Of a DNA stretch of 64,000 bases, positions 39,856-48,783 are shown piece after piece. Source of the DNA: Chloroflexota bacterium (GTDB lineage: Bacteria > Chloroflexota > Anaerolineae > Anaerolineales > Villigracilaceae); contig JAKAKJ010000050.1 in NCBI GenBank assembly GCA_021824575.1, positions 1 through 64,000 of the forward strand, in the 5' to 3' direction. The notes under the pieces were generated by a model. It saw nothing but the letters and a program-made list of their open reading frames with translations, was not told where the DNA came from and did not search any database. Position 1 is the stretch's first letter. Each line of letters starts with the position of its first letter. A program made the position numbers and the translations under genes.

Positions 39856-39929
39856 TGGGCGCGGAGGGACTCGAACCCCCGACCTCATCTGTGTGATAGA
39901 TGCGCTCTAACCAGCTGAGCTACGCGCCC
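39856..39929 (-). tRNA. tRNA-Val (anticodon CAC)
   Basis: Minus-strand cloverleaf: acceptor gggcgcg/cgcgccc with discriminator A, D-arm gctcagctggttagagc, anticodon stem catct/agatg around loop atcacac (anticodon CAC, reads GUG), and T-arm cgggggttcgagtccctcc region. The CCA end is not encoded. Lies next to the sigma gene promoter, transcribed away from it on the same strand. Confidence 0.96.
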
Positions 39930-39987
39930 GGAGTGACGCAGATTATAGTCGAGTGTACTTTCTTGCGCAAGTTGTTTTTGCCAACGG

Positions 39988-41193
39988 TCATGGTGCCGGG
40001 GATCGCGGCGGCAATACGTTCCATGGATCAATGACCGTGCTCATCGTGCGAATCTCAAAGTGCAGGTGCGGGCCGCTGGCGTTGCCGGTCGCGCCGGCTG
40101 CTCCGATTACCTGACCCTGAGTCACACTTTGTCCGCACTGCACAAAGATTTGACTCAAGTGCGCATATAAGGATTGGAATCCGGTGCCATGATCAATCAT
40201 GACCATATTTCCGTAGCCGTAGTTATTTACACCGGCATACACAACCACACCTCCATCCGTGGCGTAAATGTTATCGCCTAAATTGGCCGCCAGGTCAATG
40301 CCGAGGTGGTTGGTCTTGGTGGAGTAATCAAAGCCTGAAAGATAATGCCTGTCCGTTGGATACACAAAGGTGCCCGTTCCAATTGCGCCGCCGTTCACTG
40401 GCGGACAAGCGCCCGGACCTGCTACTTGTGCGCTCGCCGGATTGCTGCGCGTGACACCCAATGGAATTTGTCCCAAAGCGTGATACTGGTAAACACCGCC
40501 GGGGATGATGATCCATGTGCCTGCGGCGATGCTGGTCGTGTTCGGGTCAAGATGATTGCCCGGATAGTTGATGATGTCCGCTGGTGTAACCTGATAGTAC
40601 TTGGCTACCATGTCAATGGATTCGCCTGCGACCCATTGACGATACACGCCATCCACAGGAAGGATCTCCAGTTGCTGGCCTGGTCGGAGGTTATGTGGAT
40701 CATCCTGCAATAGGCCGTAATTGGCGGAAAAAATCGTCTTGGGCTGCAAATTGAAATTTTGCGCGATACCAATGATCGTATCGCCAGCCTGTACGGTATA
40801 TTTCACAATATCCTGGCGCGCCCGCGTCGGAATGTTGGTGTGGATGTCCGTCTGGCGCAGGACTCCGAACGACGATAAATCCTGAAGCGAGACAGAGGCT
40901 TGGGATGGCGCGGCCGCCAACGGCGTCGGGACTTGGGGCGGCTGGCCGTTTCCCTGGGCTTGCGCGGCAGGCTGACGGAAATACATCTGCGCCAGCCAGA
41001 TGACGATCACAATCGCAATCAAGGAAAAGATATTTGTTGCGGCGCGCAGCAACGACTCGCCGAGTCCCATGTGGAGCAGACTCTGCATCCAAAGGGAAAG
41101 GCGGCTGGGCTGATCTATTTGAACAGATGGTTCCTGCGGCTCCGGCGTTTCTCCCTGTTGAGCCTTTGGATCGTTTGTAAAGTTGTTTTGCAT
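39988..41193 (-). CDS. LysM and peptidase M23 (LytM) cell-wall protein
   Basis: 401 residues: N-terminal Pro/Gln-rich cytoplasmic part, one membrane helix (about 56-72), linker, two LysM repeats (VKYTVQAGDTIIGIAQNFNL and YRQWVAGESIDMVAKYYQVT) and a C-terminal M23 domain with His and Asp of NHLGIDLA and the HLHFE motif, the zinc ligands of an active endopeptidase. Would cut peptidoglycan cross-links or peptides outside the membrane. I chose ATG 41193, which has a cggagaa ribosome site; the frame is open upstream. Confidence 0.92.
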   Translation of the reverse strand: MQNNFTNDPKAQQGETPEPQEPSVQIDQPSRLSLWMQSLLHMGLGESLLRAATNIFSLIAIVIVIWLAQMYFRQPAAQAQGNGQPPQVPTPLAAAPSQASVSLQDLSSFGVLRQTDIHTNIPTRARQDIVKYTVQAGDTIIGIAQNFNLQPKTIFSANYGLLQDDPHNLRPGQQLEILPVDGVYRQWVAGESIDMVAKYYQVTPADIINYPGNHLDPNTTSIAAGTWIIIPGGVYQYHALGQIPLGVTRSNPASAQVAGPGACPPVNGGAIGTGTFVYPTDRHYLSGFDYSTKTNHLGIDLAANLGDNIYATDGGVVVYAGVNNYGYGNMVMIDHGTGFQSLYAHLSQIFVQCGQSVTQGQVIGAAGATGNASGPHLHFEIRTMSTVIDPWNVLPPRSPAP

Positions 41194-41278
41194 GGTTCTC
41201 CGGGGCAGGATAATAACATGCGGGGAATCGAGCGTCAAGCGAACCATCCAAACGCTCACCTGACGTTAAGCCGACGAT

Positions 41279-41950
41279 TTAATTTGCGGGCAAAATGCAC
41301 TCGGCGCGCTCGTTTGCCGGGCTGTTCACCAGCGCAGAAACCGGGTACGCTTCCATCAACTCGGCAGGGAAAGGCTTGATCAGCGGATTCAGATTTTGCG
41401 GCGTTTGCGGCGCTTTGTCGAGCCATTGAGCATAATCAACCGGCTTCAAAATTACCGGCATTCGATCATGAATGGGTGCCATCAATTTGTTCGCAGTGGT
41501 CGTCACAATGGTGCATGTCCGAACTATCGAGCCGTCCGGCGGGTTCCATTCGTCCCAAAGCCCCGCGAATGCAAATGGCTTTCCGGTTTTGAGATGAATA
41601 AAATGCGGAATTTTTGTTTTCGTGCCCGGCCGGGATTTCCATTCGTAAAAACCATCGGCAAGAATCAGACAGCGTTTGTATTTGTACCCGCCGCGAAACG
41701 ACGGCTTTTCGCCCAGCGTCTCACCGCGCGCATTGATGAGTCGGCTGCCAATCGCCGGGTCTTTTGCCCACGATGGGATCAAGCCCCACACGAAAAAATC
41801 CGCTTTGTTGAGCCCATCGTTCGGGATGGCCAACACCGGCTGTGATGGCGCGACGTTATAACGCGGCGCGTATTGTTTCGGTAATGTGTAATCTTCAAAA
41901 GCCTCTTTGAGCTCCGCGGGATCAACAGTTAAAGTAAATCGTCCGCACAT
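41279..41950 (-). CDS. SRAP-domain protein (YedK/HMCES type)
   Basis: 223 residues starting MCGRFTL: Cys2 forms a thiazolidine cross-link with abasic sites in single-stranded DNA. Active-site partners are seen as LINARGET, GFYEW (Glu) and IHDRMPVIL (His). Protects abasic sites during replication. Its ATG overlaps the selB stop codon by one base, so the two are translated together, an unexpected pairing. Both could be coregulated under oxidative damage, but this is inference. Confidence 0.94.
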   Translation of the reverse strand: MCGRFTLTVDPAELKEAFEDYTLPKQYAPRYNVAPSQPVLAIPNDGLNKADFFVWGLIPSWAKDPAIGSRLINARGETLGEKPSFRGGYKYKRCLILADGFYEWKSRPGTKTKIPHFIHLKTGKPFAFAGLWDEWNPPDGSIVRTCTIVTTTANKLMAPIHDRMPVILKPVDYAQWLDKAPQTPQNLNPLIKPFPAELMEAYPVSALVNSPANERAECILPAN

Positions 41951-43845
41951 TATTTCCTCAGCTTTCGGTAATCGCCCTCGCGCATCGTCATGCCGATGGC
42001 GTCGAGGTGTTCAAGCAAAGCCTGCGCGTACTTGCGGCTGGTGTCGAATAAATCCCGGACTTCGGCCAGCGTGATCTTTCCATTCATCTGAATCGTCGCG
42101 CGTACCTTAGCAACCATTGAATCATAATCCTGTTTTCGGAAGACGACATCCGGCGAAACAGCGACAAGTTCGTGCAATTCGATCAATGCATTGACGATTT
42201 CCTCATCGGTTTCTGTTTGACATTCCTTGGCGCTCGGCGGCGAATACGGATTTTGCGCGAACTTCCGCATCAGCGCCTGGACTTTAGCCTGCTGGCCATT
42301 ATCGAATTTGATTTCGTGCCCGGCCTTTGCAACCGAACTGCCAGTTTCAGTTACGATATTATCTTTTGCGAGTTTCGCAATAATCGCATTGAAAACGCGC
42401 GGCGATAATTTGAGTCTGCTCTTGAGCTCTTCGCGCGGCATCCCGCGTCGCAGCGGGAATTGTTCGTGATAATTGCGAATCAGTTTTTCTGTTTTTGTTT
42501 GCAGATCATTCCAGCGCGGCGACGCCATCACCAAAGTCTCGCTGATTGGATTCAATTGTCCATCTTCCAGTGCAATGAGTTGATTCGAATCGAATAATTC
42601 GCGAATGGCTTGCGCAGCTTGCGTGGATTCCAAATGGGAACGCGCCACAACCTCTTTGAGTGTCGCGGCTTCGAGCGCCAGCACAGCTTCGAGCAAAATG
42701 TCAGCAGGCGAGCCTTGAGCCAGCGCAGCCAGCGATTTCAAGACATTTTCATCGAATCGTTTGTGGCGCTCTTTTGGCTGGGCATCTACAATCGTTCCGC
42801 CGCCCAGTGTTTCACCGGGCGATGGGCGGCGCAAAATATATCGGTCGCCGCGCACGCTGACAACTGGATCCCGCAATTCGAGTTGTATCCAGCCATCTTT
42901 GCCGGGCATAAGTTCTTCTGTGTCGAGCAGGCGGAGTCTCGCGATGGTTTCTGTGGTCCCGATAAAAACTTTTACTTCGCCGGCATGTTTTAGTGAAGCG
43001 GAAACATCTGGCAATAAACGAAAACGCGCGTCAAGCCGCCGCGTGGGTTGATATTGTCCGGGATGAATCAAAACTTCACCGCGCTGAATTTGTTCGGATG
43101 CAATTCCAGAAATATTGACTGCCGTGCGCGAGCCGGGAACAGCCGTCTCTTCTTTTTTTCTGTGCATTTGCAAGCCGCGAATTCTCCCGCTTAAGCCGGA
43201 TGGCAGGATTTGAATCTCGTCGCCGGTTGCAAGATGACCATCACTCAATGTTCCGGTGACGACTGTGCCGAATCCACTCATGGTGAAGACGCGGTCAATG
43301 GGGAGGCGCGGTCGGCCAAGATCAGGCCGCGCGGGCTTTTGTTTAAGGATTTCACTGAGGGTCGCTCTCAGTTCGTCGAGTCCGCTTTGGGTCCGGGCTG
43401 AGACGCGGAGAATCGGCGCGCCGCGCAAGATCGTGTCTTTGACTGCGGCGCGAATATCTGCTTCGACAAGGTCGAGCCAGTCTTTGTCCTGAATCAAATC
43501 AATTTTTGTCAGAGCGATCAAGCCGGATGGAATTTGAAGCAGATCGAGAATCGCCAGATGTTCTTTGGTCTGGGGCATGATGCCTTCGTCCGCGGCGATA
43601 ACCAAAAGCGCTGCGTCGATTCCGCCGACACCCGCCAGCATGTTCTCGATGAAATCGCGATGACCTGGTACATCTACGATCCCAATTTCTTCGCCGCTTG
43701 GGAGTGTGAGCCAGCCGAAGCCGAGCTCAATCGTCATCTCGCGCGCCTGTTCTTCTTTCAGGCGGTCGGGATGTGTGCCGGTGAGGGCTTCGATCAATGT
43801 GGATTTGCCATGGTCAACGTGACCGGCGGTTCCAATGACGCGCAT
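41950..43845 (-). CDS. selB: Selenocysteine-specific translation elongation factor SelB
   Basis: Delivers Sec-tRNA to UGA codons marked by a SECIS hairpin. The 631-residue product has a GTPase domain with AGHVDHGKS (7-15), DVPGHRDFI and TKIDL, two beta-barrel domains (RVFTMSGFGTVVTGTL), and a long C-terminal part of winged helices that bind SECIS RNA; EF-Tu lacks the last. Length and order agree with bacterial SelB. Presence in this genome supports selenocysteine at the TGA of the peroxiredoxin gene (12763-13239). selA, selD and selC are not in the window. Followed by SRAP with a one-base overlap. Confidence 0.95.
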   Translation of the reverse strand: MRVIGTAGHVDHGKSTLIEALTGTHPDRLKEEQAREMTIELGFGWLTLPSGEEIGIVDVPGHRDFIENMLAGVGGIDAALLVIAADEGIMPQTKEHLAILDLLQIPSGLIALTKIDLIQDKDWLDLVEADIRAAVKDTILRGAPILRVSARTQSGLDELRATLSEILKQKPARPDLGRPRLPIDRVFTMSGFGTVVTGTLSDGHLATGDEIQILPSGLSGRIRGLQMHRKKEETAVPGSRTAVNISGIASEQIQRGEVLIHPGQYQPTRRLDARFRLLPDVSASLKHAGEVKVFIGTTETIARLRLLDTEELMPGKDGWIQLELRDPVVSVRGDRYILRRPSPGETLGGGTIVDAQPKERHKRFDENVLKSLAALAQGSPADILLEAVLALEAATLKEVVARSHLESTQAAQAIRELFDSNQLIALEDGQLNPISETLVMASPRWNDLQTKTEKLIRNYHEQFPLRRGMPREELKSRLKLSPRVFNAIIAKLAKDNIVTETGSSVAKAGHEIKFDNGQQAKVQALMRKFAQNPYSPPSAKECQTETDEEIVNALIELHELVAVSPDVVFRKQDYDSMVAKVRATIQMNGKITLAEVRDLFDTSRKYAQALLEHLDAIGMTMREGDYRKLRK

Positions 43846-43859
43846 AGGATTTCTTTGCT

Positions 43860-43898
43860 CTTTCTTCTTTCCCGACCAAGAAAGAGGAAAGAAGAAAG
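43860..43898. terminator. Pyrimidine/purine hairpin before selB
   Basis: ctttcttctttc (43860-43871) pairs with gaaagaagaaag (43887-43898), 12 bp, loop 15 bases. It lies between the coiled-coil gene and selB. A related hairpin is at 52206-52250. Confidence 0.45.
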
Positions 43899-43905
43899 AA
43901 GCTCT

Positions 43906-45105
43906 TTATCGCGAAGCTTTCTTCGCTTTTGTTTTGGCGTGGCCCATGATCCGTTCGTAAGCCGTCAGCCATTCATTGGCAAGGTTCATCAGTTCCTGAA
44001 GCTGTTGTTCGGTTACGTCCGTGGTCTGGTGCAGTTGATCCTGGATTGTCTGAGATGAATCGTCAAGCTGTGTGACGTGTTGTTCGAGTTTATCTATGTC
44101 CTTGCGAAGATCGCGCATCGTTTCTTCCTGACCGAGGGAATGGCTTGTCCAGCGTTTTTGTTCGTCGGCTTTGAACGCGACCCATTCCTGCCGGATGCGT
44201 TCCTCCGCCAATCTTTGCATTTCACTGACTTCGAGCGTGCGGCGCTCCATTTTTTGATTGATCTCGGTATAGGCTTCCTGTGCGCGTTTGGCGGCGCGGA
44301 TGGTATCGTCGAGGGCTGCGACCTGCAGTTGAATATTTTCGGCCTGCTTCTTGAAAACTTCGTATTGTCCCTGCCATTCCTTCCAGGCACGATCGCGCTC
44401 AACCAACGCGATGGCTTGTTGATCGAGAAAAGCAGTCTGCGCGGCTTTTCGTTCAGATTCGGTTTCGAGCAATTCTGTGATGCGATTCTCGAGATTGCGG
44501 ATGCTGTCTGTGTGCAAGACGGCTTTTTCGCGCGCATCGTCAGCGCGTTTGCGTACTGCCGCCAATTCGCCCTGCAAATCAGCCAGTCGTTTGGCGTCCT
44601 GCCGCCGGGCCTCTTCGATTGGCTTTGGCGCGATCATCGCCTGTTCGCTTTTTTCCACAGCCTCTTCGACTTTGGCGCGCATGTCCTGAATTGCCAGATT
44701 GAGACGCTGCTCTTCGTGGGCCTGGACTTTAAATTGCTTTTCGATCTCGTCGAACTTCAATTGGCTGGCGATCTTTGTGATGGATTTGTTGATCTCATTT
44801 AGTTCAGCGCGGTTCAATTTGGCGGATTCCTGTTCGCGGCGCAGGGCGCGTTTTTCCACGGCATCAACCAGCTTGTTCAGGTCGCCGCGCTGCTTTTCCA
44901 TCATCTGGTCGAATTGATTTAAACGCGCGACAGTTGGGCCAAGATCTTCGATGTCTTTGCTCAGACTCTTGAATTGTTTGCTCAAAGCATTGACGGTTGT
45001 TTCGATGGACGTCAGTTGCTGACTCAAATCGCTAATGGCGGTTTTGTTCTTTCGCTGCTGGTCGTCGAGCCATTCGAGACGTTTTGTGATCTGTTCGAAT
45101 TCCAT
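43906..45105 (-). CDS. Long coiled-coil protein
   Basis: 399 residues, almost entirely heptad-like charged sequence (LEWLDDQQRKNKTAISDLSQ, ETTVNALSKQFKSLSKDIED, EEAVEKSEQAMIAPKPIEEA and so on) with no membrane helix and no globular domain. Ends in a basic tail (HAKTKAKKASR). Probably a cytoplasmic filament or scaffold protein; the family is not recognised. An extended -10 element (tgcTATAAT) and a ggagg ribosome site stand before it. selB follows on the same strand after 60 bases. Confidence 0.8.
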   Translation of the reverse strand: MEFEQITKRLEWLDDQQRKNKTAISDLSQQLTSIETTVNALSKQFKSLSKDIEDLGPTVARLNQFDQMMEKQRGDLNKLVDAVEKRALRREQESAKLNRAELNEINKSITKIASQLKFDEIEKQFKVQAHEEQRLNLAIQDMRAKVEEAVEKSEQAMIAPKPIEEARRQDAKRLADLQGELAAVRKRADDAREKAVLHTDSIRNLENRITELLETESERKAAQTAFLDQQAIALVERDRAWKEWQGQYEVFKKQAENIQLQVAALDDTIRAAKRAQEAYTEINQKMERRTLEVSEMQRLAEERIRQEWVAFKADEQKRWTSHSLGQEETMRDLRKDIDKLEQHVTQLDDSSQTIQDQLHQTTDVTEQQLQELMNLANEWLTAYERIMGHAKTKAKKASR

Positions 45106-45128
45106 GTAATCCTCCGAAAAGCGGATAG

Positions 45129-45137
45129 ATTATAGCA
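45129..45137 (-). promoter_or_regulatory. Extended -10 promoter of the coiled-coil gene
   Basis: tgcTATAAT on the minus strand, 23 bases before ATG 45105, with a ggagg ribosome site in between. Confidence 0.5.
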
Positions 45138-45153
45138 TGCCGGTTAAAGCGTC

Positions 45154-46551
45154 CTAGCGCCCAAGATGTTGGAACATGAGCGGCAGGTTTTCGAGAAACG
45201 GGCGCATGATCTGCGGAAATATTCCAAGCAGGAACAGCCCGGTGATTCCGATGCCCAACATGCCACGTTGTATCCAATTTTCTTTTAAGCTCCACCTAGT
45301 TTCTTCTTTTTGCATGACCAGCACAGCCATCATTCTGACAGCTCCAACCAACAATCCGAGCAGGCCGATCAAAAACAAGATTGCCGCGCCAAATGACGCG
45401 CCGGCCAGTCCCTGCCATAAAGCCAGGCGCGGCGGGAAACCAGCCAGCAAAGGAAAGCCGGCTGTCGAAAGTACGGCGAAGACCAGCGCCGCAGATGCCA
45501 GTGGGTAGGCGCGGGCCAATCCCTGCGCGGACGAAAATTCGAGCGACGCATTTTCTTTTTTGAGAATGGACAGCGCCAGTGCCCAGACGGCGAGACCAAG
45601 TCCGCGTGGGATGATGAGCAGGAAGAACAGATCGAGACTCCCCGCGGTTGTCAGGCTCAGCGCCAGCAAAATAAAACCTGTTTCTGCGATGGCGGTGTAA
45701 GCCATCAGCCGTTCCAGTTTGCGCTGGAAGGCGGCCCACAATCCTCCCGATAAGAGCATCAGCAATCCGATCCCGCGCAGCCCCGCCAGCACTTCAGGCG
45801 ATGTTCTCAACCACGCGTAGCGGTCCAGAAAACTCATTCCAAAGATGCTGGCAATCGTCGGCAAAAGCCATAACAAAAAACCGACCACATACGGCGAAGA
45901 TTCCTCCAGCAATTGTGGAATCCATGTGTAGAGCGGAAAGATCGCGAGAAGGAAGGCAAAGCCCAATCCGAGCATGCTGGTGGATTGGATGGTGAGTGTC
46001 AGGTCGCCGGGGCTGGCTTCCACGCCCGCCAGCAGCCATCCGGCAAACAGAAGGAACGGCATTGCCAACGTTTGATAAATCAGAAAACGAATCACACCGC
46101 GCCCGGGCTTTTGATCCGACGGTGACAGCAATGGCACGGCAGCCATCACGGCCAGCTCGATCAACAAAGCGGCATATAGAAAAGGCTGGACGGCAATCGA
46201 AGCGACCAATAGTGCGGTGATGATTAATCCCAATGGAATCAACCGAAGAGCCACACCCGCCGCTTCCGCCCCAAAGAACCACAGCGCGCACATTCCAAAA
46301 ATGATGACAAGTAGCGGCGCGTCGGCGGGCGGAAGGAGGAAACTGCGTCCGAGGATGGATGCGGACGATGCAATCTTCAGCGAGAGCGGGCCGATCCGCA
46401 GCGCTTCGTCAATCGGGACGATGAGCGCGATGCCCGCCAAAACAAGCGAAGTCCCGCCGCCGATAACAGCCACCGTGCGTTCGCGTAAAAGCAGGAGTGT
46501 AAAACTGCCAATCAAAATGGGGAGAAGGATCCAAAGAATGGGTGCGCTCAC
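45154..46551 (-). CDS. Complex-I/Mrp antiporter-like membrane protein (NuoN/MrpD type)
   Basis: 465 residues, about 14 hydrophobic helices. The proton-conducting antiporter fold is suggested by the segment FPLYTWIPQLLEESSPYVVG (compare P-x-H-x-W-x-P-D in NuoL/M/N) and AYTAIAETGFILLAL (compare the conserved loop around S/A-x-x-x-x-G). I do not see the conserved lysine usually found before P-x-H/Y-x-W (here FAFLLAIFP), nor a Lys in the following helix, so proton pumping may be lost. Overlaps the upstream gene by 4 bases. The last of three genes; no other complex I genes are near. Confidence 0.7.
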   Translation of the reverse strand: MSAPILWILLPILIGSFTLLLLRERTVAVIGGGTSLVLAGIALIVPIDEALRIGPLSLKIASSASILGRSFLLPPADAPLLVIIFGMCALWFFGAEAAGVALRLIPLGLIITALLVASIAVQPFLYAALLIELAVMAAVPLLSPSDQKPGRGVIRFLIYQTLAMPFLLFAGWLLAGVEASPGDLTLTIQSTSMLGLGFAFLLAIFPLYTWIPQLLEESSPYVVGFLLWLLPTIASIFGMSFLDRYAWLRTSPEVLAGLRGIGLLMLLSGGLWAAFQRKLERLMAYTAIAETGFILLALSLTTAGSLDLFFLLIIPRGLGLAVWALALSILKKENASLEFSSAQGLARAYPLASAALVFAVLSTAGFPLLAGFPPRLALWQGLAGASFGAAILFLIGLLGLLVGAVRMMAVLVMQKEETRWSLKENWIQRGMLGIGITGLFLLGIFPQIMRPFLENLPLMFQHLGR

Positions 46552-47150
46552 GCGGCTTCCTCCTCTGGAGAAAGTTCTGCATTGATTAAATATGCGCCGA
46601 TCAAACCCAATCCCAAATTGACAACTGCCAGCAGCGCCGCGACGAGGATCGAGCTTTCCACACCGGCGTAGATGATTTCGAATCCAGCCAGAATGGTGAG
46701 AAGGGAATAAATCACGCGCGTGATTTCAGACCTTGTGCCGAGATGCAGCAAGCCGTTGCCGATCAATAAAATTCCTCCGGCAACGACAGGCAGACCGATT
46801 CCGGGAATTGCGCTTTCGACGTGCGGTGTTGCCGCGATGGTCAGCACGACGATCATGCCAATCATGAATAATCGAAATACGCGGCCCCTCGGCCAAAATT
46901 GTCCGGGAACTTCTTCGCGTGGTGTAAGTGCGTTCAACGTCATTCCAATCGCCGCAGTAGCCATCCAGCCGGTGACTAATTTGACGGCGGCCATGCCAAT
47001 CGGCCAATGTTGGGCTACCAAAATGAACGTGCCCAAATATTGCGCGGCGAGCAGACCCAGATCCCAGCGCCAGTCGCGGTTCAAAATCAAACCGGCGGAG
47101 GTTGCGAGTAATAGGAGGACAGCAATCCATGCAAGGATGACGGCAAACAT
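46548..47150 (-). CDS. Small polytopic membrane protein of the antiporter-like operon
   Basis: 200 residues with about six membrane helices; the C-terminal pair (IYSLLTILAGFEIIYAGVES, ILVAALLAVVNLGLGLIGAY) faintly resembles NuoK/MnhC-type subunits, with Glu in a membrane helix (GFEIIYAGVE). The N-terminal half has no clear match. One base separates it from the upstream gene and 4 bases overlap the downstream gene, so the three proteins probably form one complex. Assigned by context. Confidence 0.6.
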   Translation of the reverse strand: MFAVILAWIAVLLLLATSAGLILNRDWRWDLGLLAAQYLGTFILVAQHWPIGMAAVKLVTGWMATAAIGMTLNALTPREEVPGQFWPRGRVFRLFMIGMIVVLTIAATPHVESAIPGIGLPVVAGGILLIGNGLLHLGTRSEITRVIYSLLTILAGFEIIYAGVESSILVAALLAVVNLGLGLIGAYLINAELSPEEEAA

Positions 47151-47151
47151 G

Positions 47152-48714
47152 TTACGGTTTCCTTTGCGTAATCAACAGGACGAAGAAAATCAGGAACAGC
47201 AGAGTCCACATGATCCCGCCGTCGCCTTCGAGAACATTCGAGATGGATTGCGTCAAACGCCCGAGCCAGCGGTAAAGCACCCAAAGATTTTGGTAGAGCT
47301 GATCGAGACGCGGTGTGACGGATGGCTGAACCCAATGGGCGCGGACCGGATTCAGAAAAGCGAAACGCGGCGTGGCCCACAGCAGGCCCAAAGTCAGGAG
47401 CGAAGCGGCAATGCCCGCGGGAATCGTTCCGATCGCGAACGCGCCATCCCATCCCACGAATCCCAGAATGAATTGAATCAAAAGCAGGAGGCCGATCCCT
47501 GCCGGGTAAACCATCTTTGCCCAAACGGGTTGAGCCGATAACGGAGCGCGTGTGGATGGACGCATTGCATGCCGCACATATCCGGTCATGATGAACGCCT
47601 GTGCGATCAGGAAAACGGGCAGGAAGAATCCCCAGCCGCTGGTGTTATTTTGCCAGCCAAACGCGGTCAATGAAAACGGAAGCGAAGATAATGCCCATGC
47701 GCCGACCCATAATGCGCGGTTCAACCAAATTTGTTGAAGCGAGGAAAGAAACAGCGCACCGCCCGTTAGAACCAGTGCAATGCCCCAGCCGACTGTGCCG
47801 GTCGGGTCGCCGAACAAAGCCGACGCAACAGCCAGGCTCGCGAGTCCGATCATCCAAAACGGGCGGCCGGTTAATTCGTCCGGCGCGCGCATCCACATCC
47901 AGCCGCCGTACAGCGCGGCAATCGCAGACAAAATCAAGAGCAGTGGCGTGACAGGCGATTCGAGACTCGCAGTCGGGATGCGCGCCAAAAGGATCAGACT
48001 CGATGCGGATGATACGAGGCGCAGCATCGTTCCAAGTCCGCGTCGCAGCGATGATTCAGAGTGATAAGGCAAGTGAAGCGGAAGCACGCCAAGGCGCAAT
48101 CCCGCCGCGGCCAAGAGGAGCAATCCGGCTTGCGGAGGCGTGGATAAAAAGTCCAGCGGCTTTCCTGCCGCGGCGCTGACCGCATTTGCCAACAGCAATA
48201 AAATGATCCCGGCGGCGCGCGTTGAAAACGCGATCACGGCCCGCTCGCTGGATCGTTGATCTGGGGCTTCGCGCAGCATGGCGATGAGTTCAGACAAATC
48301 CAGTGCGGCCCAGACCAAAGCCAGCGTGAGCGGATTGACAGCGGTCACTGCCATCAATCCGATGCCGCACAACGCGATCTCAACTGCCCACAAATATGAA
48401 TTCGGAAAATCCTCGCGCACCGAGGATGTCAACAGGATCGCGACGGTCAATGTGACGAGGCTGAATGCGTACGGCCACGCCAATCCGTCCGCGGACAGTC
48501 CGGGGGAGGCTGTAAAAAGACTTGCCGGCTGCCACGACGGAAATGTAAACGATAACGGAAGTTGCGTTTGCCAGAGCAATACGACAAGCCAGGCGAGGAC
48601 TGTTCCGCTGAGCGCGGTCAACCACGCAAAGCGGAATTCCCGCTGGGTGATTCGCAGAATCAACAACGCCAGCGCTGTCACGAATAAAAGCAAAATTGAA
48701 ATTAAGATCAGCAT
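47152..48714 (-). CDS. Complex-I/Mrp antiporter-like membrane protein (NuoL/M type)
   Basis: 520 residues, about 14 helices. LRLGVLPLHLPYHSESSLRR corresponds to the G-x-x-P-x-H-x-W-x-P-x-A-H region of NuoL/M, with the first proline and histidine kept and the W-x-P-D part changed. I chose ATG 48714: on this strand TAAAAT (48730-48725) ends 10 bases upstream, so the longer open frame would not be transcribed. First gene of the three-gene operon. Catalytic Lys/Glu residues are hard to find, as in the 45154-46551 protein. Confidence 0.7.
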   Translation of the reverse strand: MLILISILLLFVTALALLILRITQREFRFAWLTALSGTVLAWLVVLLWQTQLPLSFTFPSWQPASLFTASPGLSADGLAWPYAFSLVTLTVAILLTSSVREDFPNSYLWAVEIALCGIGLMAVTAVNPLTLALVWAALDLSELIAMLREAPDQRSSERAVIAFSTRAAGIILLLLANAVSAAAGKPLDFLSTPPQAGLLLLAAAGLRLGVLPLHLPYHSESSLRRGLGTMLRLVSSASSLILLARIPTASLESPVTPLLLILSAIAALYGGWMWMRAPDELTGRPFWMIGLASLAVASALFGDPTGTVGWGIALVLTGGALFLSSLQQIWLNRALWVGAWALSSLPFSLTAFGWQNNTSGWGFFLPVFLIAQAFIMTGYVRHAMRPSTRAPLSAQPVWAKMVYPAGIGLLLLIQFILGFVGWDGAFAIGTIPAGIAASLLTLGLLWATPRFAFLNPVRAHWVQPSVTPRLDQLYQNLWVLYRWLGRLTQSISNVLEGDGGIMWTLLFLIFFVLLITQRKP

Positions 48715-48724
48715 GGGTTGGGTT

Positions 48725-48776
48725 ATTTTATCAGTTTTGAGATGCGGCTGCCACGTTCGCCGCGCTTTGGTAGAAT
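48725..48776. promoter_or_regulatory. Divergent, nearly leaderless promoters
   Basis: On the minus strand TAAAAT (48730-48725) is 10 bases before the antiporter-like ATG; on the plus strand tggTAGAAT (48768-48776) is 7 bases before the DUF3048 ATG. Both -10 boxes stand next to their starts and neither gene has a Shine-Dalgarno. Confidence 0.5.
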
Positions 48777-48783
48777 TATCAAG

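Noticed and set aside
39321-39918. Frames ending GLEPPTSSV and RRDSNPRPHL across the tRNA
   Set aside because: These peptides are the well-known antisense translation of a tRNA and are not proteins.
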